Of a DNA stretch of 21,885 nt, positions 1-10,600 are shown piece after piece. The notes under the pieces were generated by a model. The model was not told the DNA's origin. It saw only the letters and a program-made list of their open reading frames with translations, and searched no databases. Each line of letters begins with the position of its first letter. Position 1 is the first letter of the stretch. Both the position numbers and the translations under genes were made by a program. The DNA comes from Parasitella parasitica (lineage: Eukaryota > Mucoromycota > Mucoromycetes > Mucorales > Mucoraceae), in contig MU619359.1 of the NCBI GenBank assembly GCA_025201805.1, positions 2,091 to 23,975 of the forward strand, read 5' to 3'.

Positions 1-25
1 TTTTTTCATATACAAAACTTGTTCC

Positions 26-2905
26 ATGAGCATAGATGATGAGGACTTGGAGAGGGCTGGTACCCGATCAAGGAGACAGTTGACCAACTCGAAAAAATAT
101 CCAGTTTATCCACCCGAAGAAGAAGAGCAGGGCGAGAATCAGATTCGTCAGTCTAGCCTACATTTATCAAGGCTCGTAAAGAGCAAGCCGAGGACATTTT
201 TCATTATACTGATCCTGTGTACACTACTACTGACCACATTATATCGGTCCCCATCGATACGTCTACCGCCAAGAAAAGCTGCAACCACCTTCTTCCAAGA
301 AGCCACAGAGTTTAACGACTCTTCACAATACACAGACTATGCGCTTCTCGATAGATTATTGGTAGACCAGAAAGGTTTGTTTCAACACGACTAATTGACG
401 TGGGCACTAAGCAACCGTATAGTAGAATCACCTCCAACACCTCTTTCCCGTCTTGACAGCTATTTCAATGTGAATTCGCCTGATCGTAATTCATTCGCCA
501 ACTTACTGTCGAAAAGCGCGGTCGCTGGACACACGTTCGATGAGCTTCGTCGGCTGACCAACAGCGTATCCTTACCAGTTGTATCTTTGGGCAAAACCCG
601 TCGCGTGCCTGTTACAGCCATCATTCACACTACAACAGTGACGCAGCTCTATATACAAGTGCAAGCGATACTCACTCAGACCGCTTTGCCGGAGCACATT
701 TGGATTGTTTGTGACACAGCGTCAAAGCAAGAAGTGGAGGCACGTATCATGACACTGGATCGTAGAAGGGTCAAAGTCATGGCAAGGGATAGTGAAGCGA
801 ATATGTGGCTCCAGACGATAGCCCATGTGCCCACCGAGTTTGTCTGGGTTATAGATCAGGATATCGCACCGGGAAAGCGTTACTTGGAAAACTTGCTGAA
901 ATTATCGCAGACGTCGCAGTATAAATCAGCTTTACTGGGGACAGAGGGTGTGGTGTTGAATATGGCGTCCAAGGGCAAGATTGAATGCATCCCAGATACC
1001 ATGCATTCAGGTAGCAGACAGATGAGAAGTCAGGCGGTAGATATGATCAACGACAGTTGGTTATTGCATCGATCATGGATACCGTATCTGGTTGGAGCAA
1101 TCGAAAAGGAAGAAATGGCAGCGGCGGCAGAGCCTTTGATTGGGTTATTCATCAGCCGCACTTTGTACATGACAGCTGGCATTCCGTCTGTTGCTTTGCC
1201 TTCTGATCCAATTGAGCGAGCCTATTGGGGAGATGTAAGATTACAAAGAACACAGAAATCAGAGACCTGTAAAGCGTTGGAAGCCATGGTCAAGGATAAA
1301 GAGATGCAGGCTAAGCTCTATCAAGGCATGCTCTACAGAGGACATCCTTCGCCGACTGCTGTTGCGGAACCGATTTTATTTTACGTGGATTCTCAGCAAG
1401 ACTTTGAGCAACTGGCGCCTTTGATATGCAGATTTGAAGCTAGAGAGGATATAGATTTGCATGTTGTGACCAGCGGCGAGCTACGGGGATTATCAGATCA
1501 GCGGGTTCGAAGCGCCCTGCCATCTTCATGCGGCTACGATGATTTCCCTGCTCGAGTAGTGGTGCATGATCTTGGCATATTGCAGGAATCCACAGAGGGG
1601 AGCGTGGTGAATGACGTTTTGCACCGTCTCACTCGAACCCTGACTGCAATTCGACCTGTTGTGATGATTCATACGCTTGAAAACGACCTATCTATTAGCA
1701 TCAATGCAGTCAGCAAAATCGTGCATATCCCAAGCATTTATTTGCCAGCACAAGATATACCTTATGCTCTGTGGATGGCGGAGTTCTCGTTGGATATACT
1801 ATCAAGTATTGTGTAAAACCTCTTTCGCATGTTGGTATGCAAACTAACCCTGTGGTTATCTGTAGAATGGCATTCGTTTGACATCAAGATGATGATTACA
1901 ACTGACAAAAAGCCACATGCAGTAGCACGTTTGTTGAATTCAGCTACAAATGCACATTATCTAGGAGACAAGGTTGATTTGACGATACTCATGGACCACA
2001 CAACTGACCAGATAACGCAAACATTAGCAAACAACTACAGTTGGAAGAGAGGAGAAAAAATCATCCGTCATCGCATTGCAGCAACGCCCAACTCGTCTGT
2101 CTTTGTTGAATCATGGTATCCAGCAGGCAACAATGAGTACGCCATCATACTAAACAACGATATTGAACTCTCGCCCATGTTTTATGCTTGGTCAAAATAC
2201 GCCATCTTAAAATATCGATACGAGTCCTTTTCTGCACAGCTTTGCGGTATTAGCCTTTATTCACCGCAAGTAATTGAAACTGATCCATCCGGCCGACAAT
2301 TATTCAATGCGAGCAGTATAGTGCGAGGAGATGCCTTTATGATGCAACTACCTAGCTACTCAGGTGCTGTTTACTTTCCGGAGCATTGGAGGGAGTTCCA
2401 TGATTATGTCACAGCAAGAATGGTAGACGCCAATGGATTTGAAATGCAAGAGGTCACTGTCCCTAACCTCAGGTCAAGTGGATGGAGCAGATCATGGAAA
2501 AAGTACTTTGAAGAGCTGGTCTATCTGAGATCCTATGTCATGTTATACCCAACCCGCAGTTTATCGACTGTGCATTTGGAGCTGAGAAAGAAGGCGTTGA
2601 GAGAACAATTTGAAGATGCGATATCGTTGTACAATGTGCCACTAAACAAACACAATGTTGCGGCTCTGCCATCCTTGAACAAACTGCCGATCCTGGATTT
2701 GTGGGGATCTCCAACGAGCATGAATGAGCTCGAGGAGAGGGGACTCACATTGCGGGCAGAAATCTCGGCATGCACTTTAATGGAGCAGCAGTACGATCCA
2801 ACTGATCTATTATGTCCGTTTGCTAGACTGGTCACTGTGCCCCTTGAGGATGAAAATGATCCATTACCTGAACTTCCAACTAAGGAAATCACTGTCTATT
2901 TTTGA
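26..2905 (+). CDS. Type II membrane protein with two glycosyltransferase-2-like regions
   Basis: Three exons: 26-374, 423-1805, 1866-2905, giving about 923 residues. The 48-nt and 60-nt introns have GT-AG ends and CTAAT/CTAAC branch-like sites; they remove the in-frame stops at 392 and 1814, so this is one gene and not three ORFs. The N-terminus is acidic and basic (residues 1-55), followed by one membrane segment (about 57-74) next to basic residues, a type II Golgi/ER topology. A first GT-A-like region has VWVIDQDIAP (DQD at about 261-263). A second has AIILNNDIELSPMFYAW (about 671-687), the kind of acidic pair that binds metal and sugar nucleotide in GT2 enzymes. Family assignment comes from these motifs; donor and acceptor sugars are unknown. 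The start at 26 is the first ATG, but only 25 bases of upstream sequence are visible, so an upstream exon cannot be excluded. Confidence 0.72.
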
Positions 2906-3078
2906 AGAACAGTCTTGACCTTAATTAATACCGTAATTGTCAATAAATTGCACAACAATTTAAACTGACCAACCTCTCTCTCTTTTTTTAATTTTTTTTT
3001 TTTTTACTTTTTTTCTTTCTTTCTTTTACTACTTTCCTTTTCGTTTTTTCCTTTTAATCTGTATTCTTTACAATCAAC
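2906..3078 (+). promoter_or_regulatory. VAC7 upstream region with pyrimidine tract
   Basis: The 173-base gap between the glycosyltransferase stop and the VAC7 start. It begins with AT-rich sequence containing AATAAA-like elements (CAATAAATTG near 2940), plausible for polyadenylation of the upstream gene. From about 2972 to 3057 it is almost pure C/T on the plus strand (CTCTCTCTCT, then T-rich and TTTC repeats). Such tracts often mark fungal core promoters and transcription starts. No clear TATA box lies between the tract and the ATG at 3079. Confidence 0.4.
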
Positions 3079-5230
3079 ATGTCAGCTGAAGTACCTAAAT
3101 CTCACCATGCTCACCATCCAGACTTGGATGAAAAACAAAAGAGGGTTAAAAAGTACGACAAATTCAATACGAATTCCCTTCGCCGTGACCTTTTACTGTC
3201 CAAGTTTGATCGAACGCTAGTAGTGGAAAAGGCCAAATTCGAGCCTAGTAGCAACATCAGTAGCGACGAGAACACATCCACTGTGATTCAAGCAGCCCCA
3301 TCTATACAAGCCCAACATGACGAAAAGCAATTCCCAAAGATAGATGTCGCCCCATATGCTGAACATACCCCGGATATCGAACATCCTAACCTTAGCAACA
3401 AGGCAGTATCACCACCGTCTGCTACCATGACAACGCATACACTGACCACATCTCCCTCAGCACCTACACTGAGCACCGCAGCTACCAATAACAATAATGC
3501 TGCTTCTACTTCCACTTCTAATACTACTTCTACTACTACTACTACTACTACTATTACTAATATTACCAACAATTCATCGGCCTCACATTTGCCATCAGCA
3601 ACTTCACATTCCGTCAGTGACCCTAAAAGAAGGTTGACACCTGGTAAAAGTGAGGTAATTTGATCATCATCATGTGCTTAATGCGCTAAATTGACTTGTG
3701 TGTCTCTCTCCCTCTTTCAAGAATAACGGCTCAATACCCATTCGTTCACCATCGACCCTGCAGAGCAATAGAAAAGTCATGAAGAAGCAATCCAAGTCGA
3801 CGATGAGCGGCACAGCGAGTCCGGCCGAAGTATTTCATAGAAACTTGGTGGATGCAGTGTCCAATGTAGACGGTACTGTATAATGTGCAGAGTATGGATC
3901 TTATACTAATAGGGCCAAAACATTCAGACTCTGATGAAAACGAGCATTATGTGTATCCGTATAGTGGAAATGAGTCGAATACATCCGGCATGCATCGACC
4001 ATTGTCTGTCCGGTCTACATCCGCAAGCCTCCTTGATTGGAAAAAGAGATCAGGGAAAGGCTTTGGAGACTGGCTGAGACGAACGCTTTATGACAAATCT
4101 GCACAGCCTGTAGTAGATGAGGAAGAAGAGGATTTGCTTTGGTCTGGCGGCGAGCAGCAGCAATCGCAGCAGCGAAGACCAAAGCTAAGGAACCATGTCA
4201 AAGATCACCAGCAGCAAGCGAACAAGTCAAGTTTGCTGGATTTGTGGCATGACAGCTTCAACAAGAAATACCCATCTCCCTCTGCATCAAAAAAATCGTT
4301 TGCTAAAAAGTATTATTCAACGCAGAAGCACTCGCCATCTTACATAGGACAGGCAAATAGAAATGGCGGCTACACTAGCGATGATGAAGCAGCGCCTTTA
4401 ATACTAAGAAGACAGAAACGATCGCCTGCCAAGCCGAAAAAGACATGGTAAAATCAAGCCCTGCGATTGTGTAATGCGGCGACTAACCTCAATTATAGCA
4501 CCCATACGCTGCAAAACTTGCTGCTGTCGATTGTGCTACTAGTGCTGTTGGTGATGCTGATAATAGTGTACAAGGCGCAGCCATTAATGGAATTAACGGT
4601 CGATATGGGCCGAGTACTGGCCACTGACAAGGAGCTCATTTTTGATTTAAGAGTCAAGGCAAACAATTGGAACTGGTGGTCCATTCATGTTGCTGAGGCA
4701 GACATTAGTGTCTTTGCATTTAGCCAGATTGTGCCCAGCAGCAACGTCGTTGTCAGCGACATAGGTGCGGGCACCATCCGAGGCGTTGATCCAGCAGAGT
4801 ATTTGGGCGGTTTAACGCACTTTGATGAGCCTCTGTCGATACCATCGAACCTGCTCAACCGTGATAGTCCATTGGCAGCCATCAGTCAAATTAGAATCAA
4901 ATCGCCTGGAGCAGATGCTAGCGGGAATGAGCGATGGTTTGTGCTTTTAATAAGGTTTCCATAGGACATTTTAGACTCATGTTGTCATTGTTTAGGTCTC
5001 GGATGATTCGGTATCCTTATGGACTTGTAGTTAGAGGCGTGCTTAAATACAAGCCCGTCCCCTTTCTGTTGGGCACGTATCCGCAATCCGTAGCCATCTG
5101 CAATGTCACGCGAGTCGACCCTACTACGGGTGCGGTATCCTCAGATCCAGATAGAACTGTTTGCTCCAGCCAGGACACTGTAAGCATATTTTCTCACGGT
5201 CGTCATACGAGGACTGTTGTTCAGCTATAA
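3079..5230 (+). CDS. VAC7: Vac7, vacuolar regulator of PI(3,5)P2 synthesis
   Basis: Five exons: 3079-3654, 3722-3872, 3928-4447, 4499-4936, 4996-5230, giving 639 residues; all junctions keep frame. Known role: Vac7 is a vacuolar membrane protein that activates the Fab1 lipid kinase complex, raising PI(3,5)P2 and controlling vacuole size. Recognition rests on the cytosolic signature at about residues 242-256, where the exon 2/3 join creates VDDSDENEHYVYPYSG; a single membrane segment at about 422-441 (LLLSIVLLVLLVMLIIVYK); and the lumenal LEA-2-like region with LRVKANNWNWWSIHVAEADI and MIRYPYGLVVRGVLKYK. Residues 110-180 are low complexity, rich in Ser/Thr/Asn, partly encoded by an ACT microsatellite; a short Gln-rich patch lies near 4150. 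An optional 45-nt in-frame intron (5180-5224) would shorten the C-terminus to 624 residues with the same stop. The QDPR start follows after 76 bases. Confidence 0.88.
3520..3572 (+). repeat. ACT trinucleotide microsatellite inside VAC7 exon 1
   Basis: A run of ACT/ATT/TCT triplets, in phase with the reading frame, encodes a Thr-rich stretch flanked by Asn and Ser. It lies in the predicted disordered cytosolic part of Vac7, where length variation is unlikely to disturb folded domains. Confidence 0.8.
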
Positions 5231-5306
5231 TAAAAAGGGCTCTCTGAGCATTGTAAATATCGTATACACATATACATATCTTATTTTCAGTCCACTAGCA
5301 AATAAC
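5231..5306 (+). promoter_or_regulatory. Compact VAC7-QDPR intergenic spacer
   Basis: Only 76 bases separate the VAC7 stop from the QDPR start on the same strand. AATAAAA at 5229-5235 can serve polyadenylation of VAC7, and an AT-rich stretch with TATACACATATACAT (about 5261-5275) is the only TATA-like element for QDPR. A pyrimidine-rich TTATTTTCAG (5281-5290) resembles a 3' splice site and could belong to a 5'-UTR intron. Confidence 0.35.
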
Positions 5307-6311
5307 ATGAGCAAACTCGTAGTTTATGGAGGTGCCGGTGCTCTTGGCCGCTGCCTTGTTAATCATTTCAAGTCAAAAGACTATGTAGGTTGGTGTATAC
5401 ATTCGCTTGCGCACATCATTTACTGTTTTGTCGATAGTTTGTGATTAACGTTGATCTTGTCGAGAATCAAGACGCGAGCTACAACATACTGGCCACCAAC
5501 ACTGGCTCTCTTGCTGAGCAAGGTGAATCTATTGATACATCTATCGCCACTGTTTTGGAGTCAGAAAAGTTATGCGCTGTCTTTTGTGTTGCTGGAGGTT
5601 GGGCTGGAGGGAATGCTGCAAACAAAGGTATATTGTATAGCACATGGCAACAGAGCTGTCTTGTCTGATGTGCATGCTATATAGAGTTCTTGAATTCGTC
5701 TGAATTAATGCTGAACCAAAGCGTCCACTCTTCTTTGATTGCTGCTCGAATCGCTTCCAAACATCTTCAACCGTAAAGTATATCTACAGACTTTTGCATG
5801 AATTAGGCCGCTAACCTAATACGCACAAAGAGGTGGACTCTTGACCTTGACAGGCGCATTGGCCGCTTTGGAAGCTACTCCTGGCATGATTGGTTATGGT
5901 ATGGCAAAGGCTGCTGTACACCATCTCGTGAAAGACCTAGCTGCTCCCAACGGCGGACTTCCTGAAGGTTGCAAGGTTACTGCTGTATTACCGTACGTCG
6001 TATCTTTGAATTATTGATATATATATATATGCACTATACAGAACATAACTAAAATGCCCTATAGAATCACAATTGATACTCCCATGAACAGAAAGTATAT
6101 GCCCCGTTCTGATTTCTCTACCTGGACATCTCCACAAGATATTGCAAAGTAAGTTTGGGATTTTTTGTGTTGTTTAGTGTTGGACAGGTGACGAATGTGG
6201 TATTTGTATAGACAATTGGAAGGCTACCTTACAGGCGCCTTGCCTCTTGCTAGCGGCAAGCTTGTTCGGGCTGTTACAGAAAACAGTCAAACTACGTTTG
6301 ATCAAATTTAA
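5307..6311 (+). CDS. QDPR: Dihydropteridine reductase (6,7-dihydropteridine reductase, EC 1.5.1.34)
   Basis: Six exons: 5307-5384, 5438-5627, 5685-5772, 5831-5992, 6065-6148, 6212-6311, giving 233 residues (human QDPR has 244). Introns of 53, 57, 58, 72 and 63 nt all have GT-AG ends and restore frame. The enzyme reduces quinonoid dihydrobiopterin to tetrahydrobiopterin with NADH and so recycles the cofactor of aromatic amino-acid hydroxylases. Visible family marks are the Rossmann glycine motif [11 protein letters not shown] near the N-terminus, the QDPR signature [20 protein letters not shown], the catalytic short-chain dehydrogenase pair Tyr141/Lys145 in [14 protein letters not shown], and [13 protein letters not shown] formed across the exon 4/5 join. 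The protein is close to full length with no breaks. No other pterin gene is in the window. Intron 4 contains a short AT dinucleotide run (6016-6030). Confidence 0.93.
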
Positions 6312-7530
6312 GAAATAAATCACAACAACACTTGTAAGGCTGTCGACGTTCAAGGTGTACCTGTTTGTCTTGTGGCATTGTGAAAGGTATCACAATTTAA
6401 ATGCATACTATTATACCGTAATTATCGCTGTGGGAAGCTTGAACTGGAGAGATGTAACCTTTTTGAATGAAATGTATTAATCTATATTGCATGCGAGTTG
6501 ATTTTGAAATCGATTCCACAAATCAGCAAGTAAAGTACGCGCATCATGATAAGATTCAAGGCACATTGTTGGCATAACAAAGGGAATGCCAAATTTGTCT
6601 AGAAGACGACTTTGCGTAGCATACCATGTATTGCACTGCATAGATCGATGAGATTAAGCTTTTTTGTTTTATTTTGTTTTTTTTTGATCCAGGAACATGC
6701 GATATTATTTCAAAAGGACGACCTGCTCTAGAAAAAATTCTTGTATCATAAACGTATTTTCAGACAACCATTGCTCATTAAAATAAGTAGCAGCTCTTTC
6801 AAAGGAATTGCATCATTTCGGATGCCTCTACTGATATCCACTGTAAAATTTTTAGCTTGAAAATAAACTCAAGATGTGCGTTATACTTGTTTAAACTCTT
6901 TGATCTGTCATAATTAAGAAGACTTTACTGTTAAGGGATTATTTGTTCTATTTGGCATTGCGACCACAAAAACGAATAAACTTTACCACGACACAAAACA
7001 TCACTGTGGCACTCTGGATTCTTTTGTACAAAGGTCTTTTGTAGGTATGTAAAACCGAGCAGGCAACAAGAATAGTTCGATTTGGGGTTTGGTATCATTT
7101 TACAATGGCTGTTAATCAAGGCCTGCGTTATAGCAAACCATTATAATGCTTTTAAGCTCTACGGTTCACTCCAAGGCCGCAAATCAGACACAAGTAGTAC
7201 TACTATATAGATCAAAAGGGAAAGTCTACATCGTGCTTTTACGGCTCTGTGTGTGAGAAGGATAGTATCAGATGATTAGTACACTTGTATCTTGTAACCT
7301 TTTTCTGCGTTATTGCTGATCTTATTGGAGCTTGCCCAATAACTTTCTTAATTTTTTACCCTTCTGTTCATTGCTTGTGAGCATTTCACATGAATTGAAC
7401 AATAGGGAGGGGAGAGAGATCAATTTTCGTAATAGGGCCCTGTCAGACGACAGAAACTCTAGGATAATACAGATGCTCTACTGTGCAACTGAGAGAAATC
7501 TCGTTTTGCCCATGTCCTTGTGTACAAAAG
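6312..7530. other. Intergenic region between QDPR and the LEA-2 repeat gene
   Basis: AT-rich spacer without a complete gene. The first 150 bases probably carry the QDPR 3' UTR. Between about 6477 and 7130 the minus strand reads as broken coding sequence, listed separately. The rest (7140-7530) shows no convincing ORF, repeat or RNA gene. Confidence 0.6.
6477..7130 (-). pseudogene. Possible decayed protein-coding relic, family not recognised
   Basis: The minus strand holds several protein-like stretches in different frames. The longest ends at a TAA at 6477-6479 and runs back to a possible 3' splice site (TATGCAG, 6636-6642); it reads CNTWYATQSRLLDKFGIPF and continues with MPTMCLESYHDARTLLADLW. 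Upstream (towards higher coordinates) are pieces such as RAGRPFEIISHVPGS (about 6700-6745), ERAATYFNEQWLSENT (about 6753-6800), VDISRGIRNDAIPL near 6800-6840, and YLQKTFVQKNPECHSDV near 6995-7047. The pieces need frameshifts or introns to join, which is why they were read as a relic. I do not recognise the family. Chance similarity to coding sequence is possible. Confidence 0.3.
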
Positions 7531-7648
7531 AAAATGTTGTATAAATACCACATATCCTCTGGGATCAAGTGGGGTTTTCAATACTACGATTATCCTCTCT
7601 TTGTCACCTCTATACAGATCTTTTATTCCTCTTTCTAGTTTTTCTTAA
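7531..7648 (+). promoter_or_regulatory. Core promoter of the LEA-2 repeat gene
   Basis: A good TATA box, TATAAATA, lies at 7540-7547, about 100 bases upstream of the ATG at 7649. It is followed by a pyrimidine-rich stretch (about 7590-7645) that probably contains the transcription start. It is among the clearest TATA elements in the window. Confidence 0.55.
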
Positions 7649-10600
7649 ATGGCTGGTAGCATACACCAAACGTATGAGCATCAGGTAGTTGTGTCTGATG
7701 GCGGCAACTATTATCCCACAGCAGACAATGAAATAAACTCTAGCAATCAGGATAATGACGTTCTGGAAGAATACTCTGAAAAAGCGGCTCCACCTCCAAA
7801 GCAAAAGTTTTACAAGAAAAAGAGATACTGGATCATTTGCTCCATTATTACTGTCATTGTAGTGGTAGTGGTTGTTGTTTTGGCCCTGTACGTCATTTTC
7901 CCCAAGATTGCTCAATCCTTGATGAACAAATCCAAAATTGACGTTACTGCTGCTGACATTACATTCACAAAACCTGATGCCCTCGCCAACCAGGTCTATG
8001 CTAAACGCGATGGCGATGACATGAATTCTACCTTCTACATGAACATGCAAAGTGCTCTATCTGACACTGGTCCATTTTCTGCAAAGATCAGGTTCCACAA
8101 TCCTATTCAGGTGTATTATAACGAATCGTACCTTGGTGATATATTTCTCTACAACGAAACCAGCATTGGTGGTGGCCACGGTACCTTGAATGCCGTTACG
8201 CCCTTCTTGATCAGAGACCAGCCCACTTTTGCTAGCTTTGCAAAAACCATGTTGGCTGTGGAATCCTTCAAATGGACCCTTAAAGGCAAACTTGACATTA
8301 CCGCTCTTACCAGGTTTGTTATAGCTTGTAAAATATTCTAGCAGACATATTACTAACATTTCCGTGTGTAGAACTGCAACAGTTGACTTGAATAAAGAAA
8401 TTGTTCTCAATGGTAAGTCTTGACATAGAATGCTCTTAAAACACACCCCCCCCGCTAACGCTGTCTCTAGGCATGAATGGCTTCCCAAATGTGAAAATCA
8501 ACTCTTTCCAGCTTCCTGGAGATGATCCCAATGGCGGTATTCTCGTTGAACTGGGCACTGTTTTAGAGAGCCCATCTCCTATTGGCGTCCAATTGGGCAC
8601 TATCAAGCTCGCAATCGGCTACGATGGCGTTCCACTTGGTTCTGTTACTGGCCAAAACGTAAACCTTGTTAAGGGCGAAAACAACATTCTTCTCAAGGGC
8701 ACTCTCGCCCCTCAAAACGACACTGTGTCTCTTGAAAAGATCGGTGTGCTTTTCTCAAACTATGTCGCTGGCCAGCTCTCTAATACCACTGCAGTTGGTT
8801 TATCTTGTGCTCCTGACGGTGTCAATGCTATCGGCTGGCTTTCGGAGGGTTTCTCAACAGTCAAATTAAACGTTGGCCTGACTGCTGGCTCGCCGTTGAA
8901 GATCATCAATGGCGTTAGTCTGGGCTACCTTGACTTGAAATTCGATCCTGCGTCTCCATACTCACCTGTTGCCAATGCACCTGCTGTCATTGCCAACTTT
9001 CAGATGCCATTTGGTTTTACGCTGAACATCACTGAGGTCTCTCAAAATATTACGCTTGCCATCAATACCACCGGTGAGAAGACTGAGAACTTTGCCGTAA
9101 TGCAAACGCCATACACTCCTGCTGTCAGCAGCCAACAAAACGGTACCATCATCTTCCCTTTGACAAACACTGCTTTAGCTGGTATTGCTGGCAAGGAGAG
9201 CATCTACAATCAATACACCTATGCCTTGACTGCCAATAGCAACTACACCTTTATGGTCTCTGGTATTGCTACCACTAAAGCCACCACTCCTCTCGGCCCT
9301 ATCGTACTGAGCGGTATTAATTTTACTGTGCCTACTACTCTCAATGGCTTGCAGTTCTTGAATAGCTCTGCCACTGTCATCAACTCTCTTGATGTCACTG
9401 GCGGCACTGAAGCAGGCCTGGCTCTTGCTATCAATGTCACTATGGACAATCCCTCTGATTTTGGAATTTCTACTGGTGATGTGAGCTTCAACATGGGCGC
9501 CAGTGGCACTACTCTTGGCCTTGTCACTTTGAACAACCTTACTCTGAACCGTGGCCAGAACACCGTCGCTGCTGCTGCTTCTTTTGACCCCAAATCTTCT
9601 GATGTTGGACAAAACCTACTCAGCACTTTTGTCATGGGCTCTAACAATGCCGTCGATATCTCTGGCTATGGCAATTCCACCAACATTGCTTCCCTTGCTG
9701 AGGCTTTGAGTGTTGTCAGCCTCAGTTCTACTCTCCCTGGTCTTACAACTGCTTTGATCCAAGGCTCATCCATGGCTGTTTTGAATGATACTTTGCAAAC
9801 AAGTATGGTCGGCGTCAAGGTGACTATCGCCAATCCTTTCTCTGCTGGTTTGAGCATCTCCAAGGTCGTTGCTGCTGCTACTTTTGTAGGCATGCCCGTC
9901 GGCAATATTGACCAAGATATCAGTAGTAATCCCTTTGTTATTGGCGGCAAGAGCACTGCTACATCGCAAGATTTGAGCATGAGCATGAACCTCGAGCCTG
10001 CCGCTGTTGCCCTGCTGCTCCGTACTCTTGCACTCCAAGCTGGTATAAACACCAACGCGCTTGATGGTTTGCTTGCTCTGGGTGGCTTCAACATTGAAGG
10101 TCAAGAAGACGTCGGTACCGACGCTAGTCTTTTCCAGGGCTTTGACGTGTCTCAATTCGTTTTAGATGCCATGAAGGCCTTAAAGGTAGACCTTTCTCTT
10201 TCGTCTACCATTACAATTGGCCAGTATATCAATGATCTAGCCTTTTCTCAAGCCGATGTTGTTGTTGCAGCTGATAGCTCTGTTACCAAGCTGATTCCTA
10301 TTGTTGGCCAGCCTATTGTACAGCAAATAGTTGATGGTTCCATTCTTGGGTTTGATAGCATTGTCATGTCTAACGTCGGCGAGTCCTCTTTTACTGTTCA
10401 AATGAAGGGCAGTATTTCCAACTCTGGGCCAATGGACGCTATCATCAGTTTTCCTACTCCTCTTACCATCTACTGGCAAGGAAGAACCCTTGGTACTGTA
10501 ACCATGGCCAATATCAATGCCAAAGCTGACGTTGGTGCTTCATTTGATGTCCAGGGTAGCTTTTCTATTGCTAGTGGAAGCGATATGGCAGACTTCTCTG

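Noticed and set aside
374-1866. In-frame stops suggesting the glycosyltransferase is a pseudogene or three separate genes
   Set aside because: The stops at 392 and 1814 lie inside short GT-AG segments (375-422 and 1806-1865) whose removal restores a single continuous frame, with branch-like sites present.
6012-6031. AT dinucleotide run as a possible promoter
   Set aside because: It lies inside intron 4 of QDPR and is better explained as a simple repeat.
7155-7200. GGTTCACTCC resembling a tRNA B box
   Set aside because: No matching A box, acceptor stem or anticodon arm can be formed around it.
9175-10155. Several overlapping 130-145 codon frames on the minus strand
   Set aside because: They are antisense to the long third exon of the LEA-2 repeat gene, have no motif, and overlap each other.
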